NCBI GenBank assembly: GCA_027020105.1
Contig: JALUVW010000036.1
Span: forward strand, 1-12,549
Direction: 5' to 3'
DNA: 12,549 nucleotides
Source: Candidatus Falkowiibacteriota bacterium
GTDB taxonomy: Bacteria > Patescibacteriota > Patescibacteriia > Patescibacteriales > SZUA-104
Positions 7,637 through 12,549 of the stretch are shown one piece after another (the stretch's first letter is position 1; each line of letters starts with the position of its first letter). The notes beneath the pieces are model-generated. The model worked only from the letters and a program-made list of their open reading frames with translations. It was not told where the DNA came from and searched no databases. Made by a program: the position numbers and the translations under genes.

Positions 7637-9406
7637 TTACTCTTGCGTTACTCTCATAATTTCGTCAATGGTGGTGATGCCGTTTTTCGCCTTGATAAAT
7701 CCGTCTTCAATAATGGAAATCATTCCGTCTTTTTCGTTTTGTTTTTCTATCGCGTTAATGGGAGCGTTCCTTAGGATAAGCTCTGATATTTCATTGGTGA
7801 TTTCCATAACCTCGTAAATCCCTATGCGCCCTTTATATCCGGTGTTGCCGCATTTTTTGCACCCTTTTCCCTTGTAGAAAAGGATGCTTTCCAGTCCTTT
7901 TTTCGCGTCAAAAATGATTTTGTTCTTTTCCAATTTTTTCAATATGCGCGCGATATCCAATTGTTTTTTCAGTTCCTCTATCACTTGCTTGTCCAGATTA
8001 AAGCTTTGGATGCAGTTGGGGCATATTTTCCTGACCAATCTTTGGGCGATTATAATATTGGTGGTGGAGGCGATTAAGAATGTGGGAATATTCATTTGCG
8101 CCAGCCGAGGCAGAGTGGTAACGGCGTTATTGGTGTGAAGAGTGGAAAGCAGCAGATGGCCCGTCATCGCGGCGTGCACGGCTATTTCGGCGGTTTCCTG
8201 GTCGCGTATTTCTCCCACCATTATAATGTCCGGGTCCTGCCTCAAGAGGGCGCGCAGGCCGAGCGCGAAAGTAAAATTAATTTTAACGTTGATTTGGGTT
8301 TGGTTCACGCGCGGCATACGGTATTCAATCGGGTCTTCAACCGTTGATATGTTCACTTCGGGAGTATTAAGGATATTCAAGATTGTGTAAAGCGTGGTGG
8401 TTTTTCCGGAGCCGGTCGGACCGGTAACCAGAATCATTCCATGCGGCTTGGCGATATTTTTTTTAATGGTTTTCATAACGCTTGGCTGAAAGCCGAGCTG
8501 TTCCAGAGTTAAAATTTGCGCTTTTTCGTTGAGCAGCCGCATAACGATTTTTTCACCGTCAAAAGTCGGTATTATGGAAACTCTGAAAGAAACCTTATAC
8601 TCTTCATTGGTTATTTTAAAGCGGCCGTCTTGCGGCAGGCGGTGTTCGTCAACTTTCAAATTGGAGAGTATTTTGATGCGCGCGACGATTCCGGATTGGA
8701 CGTTTTTCGGCAAGGTCATAACATTATGCAATATACCGTCTATCCGGTAGCGGACGGTAATCTTTTTTTCTTCCGGCTCAATATGAATATCGCTGGCGCC
8801 TTCAAATATCGCGTATTCAAGAAGCGTGTTCACTATCCTCACCACGGGCAAATCTTCAGCCAGTTTTTTCAGCCCTTGTTCGTCAATCGGGCCCTCTTCT
8901 CCGCTTTTCCCGCTCATTTCCGCGTCGGCGGAAACGGTTGAGCCGCTCTTTGCCAAAGAGTTAAACTCGGCTTTTAACGTTTTGTGGTATTGCTTTAAGG
9001 CTTCTTTGACGCTGTCGGGAGTGGTTAAGAATATTTTTTGTCTTAATCCGGTTTTTTTCTTCAGGAACTCAAAAATTTCCAAATCTCCCGGGTCCAAAGC
9101 GGCTATTTTTATTTCTTTGTCGTCGGCGTCAAATGCGATCAATTTATGGGTGATGGCTATCGGCTCCGGTATGCTCAACAATATATCCTTCCTGATTGTC
9201 CTTTCTTTTAAATTGACAAAAGGCACGTTAAAATACTTGGCCGCTTCTTCATAAAGGCCCGATTGGGTAATGATTTTCTTTTCTATTAAATAATCTTCTA
9301 TGTTCTTTTTCTGTTTGGCCGCTTCTTTGCTTAATTTGTCAAAATCCTTTTCCGATAAGATGTTGGCTTTTTTCAGTATTTTTTTTATTTGTTTTTCGGT
9401 AAACAT
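7637..9406 (-). CDS. pilB: Type IV pilus extension ATPase PilB
   Basis: This 589-aa GspE/PilB ATPase drives pilus polymerisation by ATP hydrolysis at the cytoplasmic face of PilC. An N-terminal MshEN-type domain (about 45-145) is followed by a low-complexity linker (about 150-180) and the N2 domain with ASDIHIEP (204-211). The catalytic domain has Walker A GPTGSGKTTT (329-338), the Asp box STVEDPIEY (354-362), Walker B DPDIIMVGEIRD (391-402) and the His box HAAMTGHLLLSTLHTNN (411-427). A tetracysteine zinc site is formed by CPNC (462-465) and CKKC (516-519), as in PilB and GspE but not PilT. Length is normal for the family. It is the first gene of the operon, 193 nt before pilC. No SD is visible before the ATG at 9406; the nearest promoter-like box is about 60 nt upstream. 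Confidence 0.97.
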   Translation of the reverse strand: MFTEKQIKKILKKANILSEKDFDKLSKEAAKQKKNIEDYLIEKKIITQSGLYEEAAKYFNVPFVNLKERTIRKDILLSIPEPIAITHKLIAFDADDKEIKIAALDPGDLEIFEFLKKKTGLRQKIFLTTPDSVKEALKQYHKTLKAEFNSLAKSGSTVSADAEMSGKSGEEGPIDEQGLKKLAEDLPVVRIVNTLLEYAIFEGASDIHIEPEEKKITVRYRIDGILHNVMTLPKNVQSGIVARIKILSNLKVDEHRLPQDGRFKITNEEYKVSFRVSIIPTFDGEKIVMRLLNEKAQILTLEQLGFQPSVMKTIKKNIAKPHGMILVTGPTGSGKTTTLYTILNILNTPEVNISTVEDPIEYRMPRVNQTQINVKINFTFALGLRALLRQDPDIIMVGEIRDQETAEIAVHAAMTGHLLLSTLHTNNAVTTLPRLAQMNIPTFLIASTTNIIIAQRLVRKICPNCIQSFNLDKQVIEELKKQLDIARILKKLEKNKIIFDAKKGLESILFYKGKGCKKCGNTGYKGRIGIYEVMEITNEISELILRNAPINAIEKQNEKDGMISIIEDGFIKAKNGITTIDEIMRVTQE

Positions 9407-9467
9407 GTTCTGTTAATTACGAATATATTATAAACTTGAAAATAGAAATATAACCGGAGATATTTTT

Positions 9468-9496
9468 ATTATAACATATTTGACGATTGGGGGAAA
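9468..9496 (-). promoter_or_regulatory. Candidate promoter for the pilus operon
   Basis: On the minus strand TGT-TATAAT (9476-9468) is a perfect -10 with an extended TGn. Seventeen nt upstream lies a weak -35, TTTCCC (9496-9491). This would start a transcript about 55-60 nt before pilB. A second TATAAT lies at 9432-9427 without a convincing -35. It is inferred from consensus only. Confidence 0.45.
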
Positions 9497-9512
9497 GGAT
9501 TTTCGGCCGGAC

Positions 9513-9541
9513 TTTCGGTTTTGGCTGAAATATGTTAAAAT
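9513..9541 (+). promoter_or_regulatory. Candidate divergent promoter for the membrane protein-mraY-ftsW side
   Basis: On the plus strand TGT-TAAAAT (9533-9541) is an extended -10-like box, with a weak -35 TTTCGG at 9513-9518, 17 nt away. The 14 nt at 9528-9541 match the opposite-strand box at 9481-9468 in 13 positions. It lies just before the structured leader at 9549. Confidence 0.4.
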
Positions 9542-9548
9542 TATAAAC

Positions 9549-9629
9549 ATAACGCGGGCATCGGACCGGTCCCGTGAGCGCCATAAACGAATTTAACGCG
9601 AATGGTTCGCGCGTTTGCCGGCGCGTTAT
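9549..9629 (+). other. Structured 5' leader before the small membrane-protein gene
   Basis: An 8-bp closing stem (ATAACGCG 9549-9556 with CGCGTTAT 9622-9629) encloses a near-palindrome GGACCGGTCC (9563-9572) and a tight hairpin CGCGAA-TGG-TTCGCG (9597-9611). The leader is G/C-rich compared with the A/T-rich promoter region next to it. It could be a regulatory leader, or simply a palindromic repeat. No known riboswitch family was recognised. Confidence 0.5.
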
Positions 9630-9644
9630 ACTCGGTTATTGTTT

Positions 9645-10052
9645 ATGTTTACGAAATTATTGGGTTATTTCTATTTAAACAAGCGAAAATTTACGGAATA
9701 CGCTTTCGGATTATGGGATTTTTTTTACATTAGGATGTACTTGATAATAATTGTCGGGCTAATTCTGTTAAATTGGCTTTTTGTTTACGTTATCAACATT
9801 AAGGTGAGCCAGGACTTGGTCGTGCTGCATTATAATGTTGACTTCGGAGTCAATTTAATCGGCAGCGTTAAGCGGGTTTATATTATTCCATTGACGGGGC
9901 TGATTGTCTTTGTGATAAATTTTGTTTTGGCGTCTTTCGCGAACAAACAGGATAAATTTTTTACCCATTTATTGCTGGGGGCGGCAACGCTCGTGAATTT
10001 ATTTTTGTTGATGGCCGTTAGCTCGGTTTATTTAATTAATTTTTACAGATAG
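9645..10052 (+). CDS. Three-helix membrane protein of unknown function
   Basis: This 135-aa protein starts at the ATG at 9645. A TTG at 9615 in frame would add ten residues, but it lies inside the structured leader and is less likely. Hydrophobic helices are near residues 31-52, 78-101 and 108-131. Between the first two is a polar stretch, VVLHYNVDFGVNLIGSVKRVY (about 58-78), predicted to lie on one face of the membrane. I do not recognise a named family; the HYN-x-DFGVNLIG stretch suggests a conserved lineage-specific family. It is the first gene of the divergent unit, 91 nt before mraY, so a link to the cell envelope is possible but only inferred from position. Confidence 0.75.
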   Translation: MFTKLLGYFYLNKRKFTEYAFGLWDFFYIRMYLIIIVGLILLNWLFVYVINIKVSQDLVVLHYNVDFGVNLIGSVKRVYIIPLTGLIVFVINFVLASFANKQDKFFTHLLLGAATLVNLFLLMAVSSVYLINFYR

Positions 10053-10061
10053 AAACTAACG

Positions 10062-10138
10062 GAAGCCGCAAGCTGATTGCGCGAATTTTACGAACGCACG
10101 ATTAAGTATTCGCGGAATTCGCGCGCGTTCGCGGCTTC
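10062..10138 (+). promoter_or_regulatory. Nested hairpin leader immediately upstream of mraY
   Basis: The 91-nt gap is almost wholly palindromic. An outer 8-bp stem (GAAGCCGC 10062-10069 with GCGGCTTC 10131-10138) surrounds a perfect 9-bp stem (GCGCGAATT 10079-10087 with AATTCGCGC 10116-10124). GAACGC at 10092-10097 can pair instead with GCGTTC at 10125-10130, so two folds compete. The outer stem ends 5 nt before the mraY ATG. There is no T-run after it, so it is not a typical intrinsic terminator. Confidence 0.6.
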
Positions 10139-10143
10139 GCATT

Positions 10144-11202
10144 ATGTTTATGACCGATTTCTATATCGTTAAAATCCTTTTCTTAACCACTCTGTCTTTT
10201 GTTTTTACCATGGCATGGACGCCGGGCCTGACTCATTTTTTGTATAAATACAAGTTGGGGAAGAAAATCAGAAATAACGGATCAACTCCCGTTTTCACGA
10301 AAATGCATGAGCATAAAACGGGCACTCCGACGATGGGGGGAGTTCTGGTGTGGGGCACCGTTCTGGTTTTCAGTTTACTGTTTTTTTATTTATCCGAATT
10401 TTTGCCCTGGGAGATATTCAAGAATTTGAATTTCCTGTCAAGAGGGGAGACCTTGCTCCCTTTGGGCGCGTTGGTGGCGACGGCGCTGGTCGGGCTTGTT
10501 GACGACTGGTATGACGTGCGGGGCAAAGGGAGCTTTGGCGGGGGAGGATTGAAGGTGAAGCACAGATTGTTGATTTATACGGCAATCGCCTTGGTGGGCG
10601 CTTGGTGGTTTTACTCAAAGCTGGGATGGGATTTGCTGCATATTCCTTTTTGGGGAAGCGTTGAAATAGGATGGCTGTATATATTGATTTTTATTTTGGT
10701 AATCGTGGCCACGGCTTTTTCGGTTAACGAAACTGACGGGCTTGACGGGTTGGCGGGCGGAACCCTGCTTATCGCTTTCGGCGCTTACGGGGTAATCGCT
10801 TTCACCCTGGGGAAATACGATTTGGCCGCTTTTTGCGGCGTCATAGCGGGCGCTTTGCTCGCTTTTTTATGGTTTAATATCAATCCGGCCAGATTTTTTA
10901 TGGGCGACACCGGCTCAATGAGCCTGGGGGTAACCCTGGGCGTAATCGCCATGCTCACCAACACGGTTTTGATTTTGCCTTTAATCGGCTTTATTTTCGT
11001 AATTGAGTCGTTATCGGTAATTATTCAAGTGTCTTCAAAAAAATTAAGGCGCGGGAAAAAAGTTTTTTTGTCGTCGCCCATACACCATCATTTTGAGGCC
11101 AAGGGCTGGAGCGAGCCGAAAATAGTAATGCGCGCTTGGCTCATCGCCGGCGTCAGCGCGGCCATCGGGCTGGTTGTGTTTTTATTGGATAAGACATTCT
11201 AA
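10144..11202 (+). CDS. mraY: Phospho-MurNAc-pentapeptide transferase MraY
   Basis: This 352-aa multi-pass membrane enzyme transfers phospho-MurNAc-pentapeptide from UDP to undecaprenyl phosphate, making lipid I on the cytoplasmic face. Family motifs are present in order: KMHEHKTGTPTMGG (53-66), GLVDDWYDV with the Asp pair 120-121, NETDGLDGLAGG (195-206), NINPARFFMGDTGSMSLG with Asp255 (245-262), and SSPIHHHFEAKGW with His314-316 (310-322). About ten membrane helices and normal length agree with an active enzyme. Met3 is an alternative start only 6 nt downstream. It lies upstream of ftsW as in dcw clusters, with murD and murG not seen between them. Confidence 0.97.
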   Translation: MFMTDFYIVKILFLTTLSFVFTMAWTPGLTHFLYKYKLGKKIRNNGSTPVFTKMHEHKTGTPTMGGVLVWGTVLVFSLLFFYLSEFLPWEIFKNLNFLSRGETLLPLGALVATALVGLVDDWYDVRGKGSFGGGGLKVKHRLLIYTAIALVGAWWFYSKLGWDLLHIPFWGSVEIGWLYILIFILVIVATAFSVNETDGLDGLAGGTLLIAFGAYGVIAFTLGKYDLAAFCGVIAGALLAFLWFNINPARFFMGDTGSMSLGVTLGVIAMLTNTVLILPLIGFIFVIESLSVIIQVSSKKLRRGKKVFLSSPIHHHFEAKGWSEPKIVMRAWLIAGVSAAIGLVVFLLDKTF

Positions 11203-11282
11203 TAGGCCACCGCGGATATTGGGGATTGAGGAATTTTAAGAATATCAGAATCATAATTTTGCAATTCACCCTTAATAAATTC

Positions 11283-11413
11283 CTAATTCACCTAATTTCT
11301 AATTCCTAATAAAATTTTAAATGTTTAATGTCAAATTTCCAAAGTTTTCTTGACATTTAAAATTAGAAATTAGTCATTTTATTAGAAATTAGGTTAATTA
11401 GAAATTAGAAATT
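11283..11413 (+). repeat. AT-rich inverted-repeat element C, upstream of ftsW
   Basis: This lies in the 217-nt mraY-ftsW gap. The left arm (about 11283-11315) and right arm (11375-11413) pair imperfectly, the left arm again having a 7-nt extra unit, and an inner 8-bp stem (11327-11334 with 11350-11357) sits in between. The right arm is the same 39-nt sequence as in element A with one change, and it ends 6 nt before the ftsW ATG. The stretch 11203-11282 shows nothing I recognise. Confidence 0.8.
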
Positions 11414-11419
11414 TTTTTA

Positions 11420-12549
11420 ATGTCTTCTCTGAAACAAATCGTAAACAAACTACTCCGTTCCAGAACAGGTGAACATGAGCCGGACAAGAACCTAATCATT
11501 GCCGTGGGCATTATTGTCGTTTTCGGCCTGGTAATGCTTTCCAGCGCCACCAACGCGGTCGCTTACGCCAAATACCAAGACAGTTATTATTTTATTAAGC
11601 ATCAATTGCTCGGAGTGGCGCTGGGAATGGCCGCTTTTTGGTTTTTTTCGCGAGTTGATTATCATCGGTGGAGAAAATACGCGATTTGGTTTTTGTTTTT
11701 TTCAATTTTTCTGCTGCTTTTGGTTTTTATTCCCGGCATTAGCGCCACTTACGGCAAAGCGCGCAGCTGGATAGAGATTTTCGGCTTTTCACTCCAGCCG
11801 TCCGAGTTCGTGAAAATTTCGTTTCTTCTTTATTTGGCGGCTTGGCTTGAAAGCAGGGGAAAAAAATTAGGCGATATTTCACAAGGAATAGGGCCGTTCG
11901 TCGTTGTTTTGGGCATCATCGGCTTTTTAATGATAATGCAGCCGGACGTGGGGACACTGGCTATTATCACCGCCACTTCTTTAATCGTGTATTTTGTGGG
12001 AGGAGGCAAAATCAGGCATATTACAGCCATAGTTTTAATCGGCATAATCGGATTGGCGTCATTGGTCGCGGTTAGGCCGTATCAAGCGGACAGGTTTAAA
12101 TGTTTTTTGGATCCGAATTTTAGCGCGCGTGATATTTGCTATCAAGTAAACCAATCTTTAATAGCGGTCGGCGCGGGCGGAATATTCGGACGGGGACTGG
12201 GGGCGAGCCGGCAAAAATATATGTATTTGCCGGAAGTGCAGGGAGACGCCATATTTTCCATCATCGGCGAAGAAACCGGCTTGATTTTCAGCTCGTTATT
12301 GGTATTATTGTTTATATATTTGTTTTATCGCGGATATTTAATAGCAAAATACGCGCCTGATAATTTCGGCAGAATCTTGGCAATCGGCATTGTTACTTGG
12401 CTGGTTATGCAGGCGATGATAAATATCGGCGGAATGATAAATTTAATGCCGATGACCGGAGTGCCTTTGCCGTTCGTCAGTTACGGCGGTTCGGCAATGC
12501 TCGCCGCTTTGGCGGCAATCGGAATACTTGTTAATATCAGCAAGCAGAC
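11420..12549 (+). CDS. ftsW: Septal peptidoglycan glycosyltransferase FtsW, 3' end outside window
   Basis: The frame is open for 376 codons from the ATG at 11420 to the window edge. It is a SEDS-family membrane protein that polymerises lipid II glycan strands at the division site with a class B PBP. Motifs are KARSWIEIFGFSLQPSEFVKI (113-133), MQPDVGT (173-179), YQVNQSLIAVGAGGIFGRGLG (241-261), LPEVQGDAIFSIIGEETG (270-287) with Asp276 at the position of the catalytic Asp, and MTGVPLPFVSYGGS (345-358). The missing C-terminal part is probably short. FtsW is preferred to RodA by its place after mraY and by the motif set; RodA cannot be fully excluded. Two Cys (228 and 240) lie in the large outer loop. 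No SD is present; element C ends 6 nt upstream. Confidence 0.93.
   Translation, partial: MSSLKQIVNKLLRSRTGEHEPDKNLIIAVGIIVVFGLVMLSSATNAVAYAKYQDSYYFIKHQLLGVALGMAAFWFFSRVDYHRWRKYAIWFLFFSIFLLLLVFIPGISATYGKARSWIEIFGFSLQPSEFVKISFLLYLAAWLESRGKKLGDISQGIGPFVVVLGIIGFLMIMQPDVGTLAIITATSLIVYFVGGGKIRHITAIVLIGIIGLASLVAVRPYQADRFKCFLDPNFSARDICYQVNQSLIAVGAGGIFGRGLGASRQKYMYLPEVQGDAIFSIIGEETGLIFSSLLVLLFIYLFYRGYLIAKYAPDNFGRILAIGIVTWLVMQAMINIGGMINLMPMTGVPLPFVSYGGSAMLAALAAIGILVNISKQ

Noticed and set aside
8516..8941. Plus-strand 141-codon frame opposite pilB
   Set aside because: It is antisense to the conserved PilB N2/linker region and carries no family motif.
9549..9629. tRNA-like fold (81 nt, 8-bp closing stem, a GGTTCG near the 3' side)
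   Set aside because: No anticodon arm of the right size, no 5-bp T-arm with a 7-nt loop, and no CCA or discriminator layout; the GGTTCG is part of a 3-nt-loop hairpin.
9615..9644. TTG start adding ten residues to the small membrane protein
   Set aside because: The TTG lies inside the paired leader and the added residues have no membrane or conserved features; the ATG at 9645 is simpler.
10062..10138. tRNA or intrinsic terminator in the gap before mraY
   Set aside because: Outer stem is tRNA-sized, but D and T arms are absent. There is no T-run after the stem, and the stem ends 5 nt before mraY.
11203..11419. Insertion sequence between mraY and ftsW
   Set aside because: There is no transposase frame and no target duplication that I can see; the arms are about 35 nt with a short spacer, at most a small non-autonomous element.

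Overview
The window looks like part of a Patescibacteria (CPR, Parcubacteria-like) chromosome. The grounds are inference: short AT-rich or palindromic gaps, no clear Shine-Dalgarno sites, a type IV pilus locus with very large minor pilins, and a reduced-style cell-wall gene pair. No reading frame needs TGA read as an amino acid, which argues against the code-25 lineages (Gracilibacteria, Absconditabacteria).

Left three quarters (1-9406, minus strand): a type IV pilus operon read in the order pilB (extension ATPase), pilC (inner-membrane platform), a 1381-aa PilV-position prepilin, a 202-aa PilW/GspJ-like prepilin, and a PilX-like protein that runs off the left edge. The last three have N-terminal prepilin-type leaders with a Gly at the cleavage site. 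Order and families resemble the PilV-PilW-PilX minor-pilin set that primes pilus assembly and carries the tip protein in Pseudomonas-type systems. There is no separate PilY1-like gene in the window. Instead the PilV-position protein carries what looks like a seven-bladed propeller, interrupted after blade 2 by about 650 residues of other extracellular domains. A one-piece minor pilin plus tip adhesin is the most attractive reading. Major pilin, PilT, PilMNO and PilD are not in the window.

Right quarter (9645-12549, plus strand): a small three-helix membrane protein of unknown function, mraY (lipid I synthesis) and ftsW (septal peptidoglycan polymerase, open at the right edge). The two gene sets diverge from a 238-nt region at 9407-9644, which holds two matching promoter-like boxes in opposite orientation and a structured leader.

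The non-coding DNA is the second point of interest. No gap exceeds 300 nt. Apart from the 10-nt gap before the PilW-like gene, every gap carries an inverted repeat. In five of six cases the repeat ends 5-7 nt before the next start codon or covers it; the sixth ends 15 nt before. The copies before the PilX-like gene and ftsW share a 39-nt arm with one difference. The hairpin between pilC and the giant pilin is fully paired only in the RNA of the coding direction, where every departure from Watson-Crick pairing except one is a G-U pair, and it buries the AUG.
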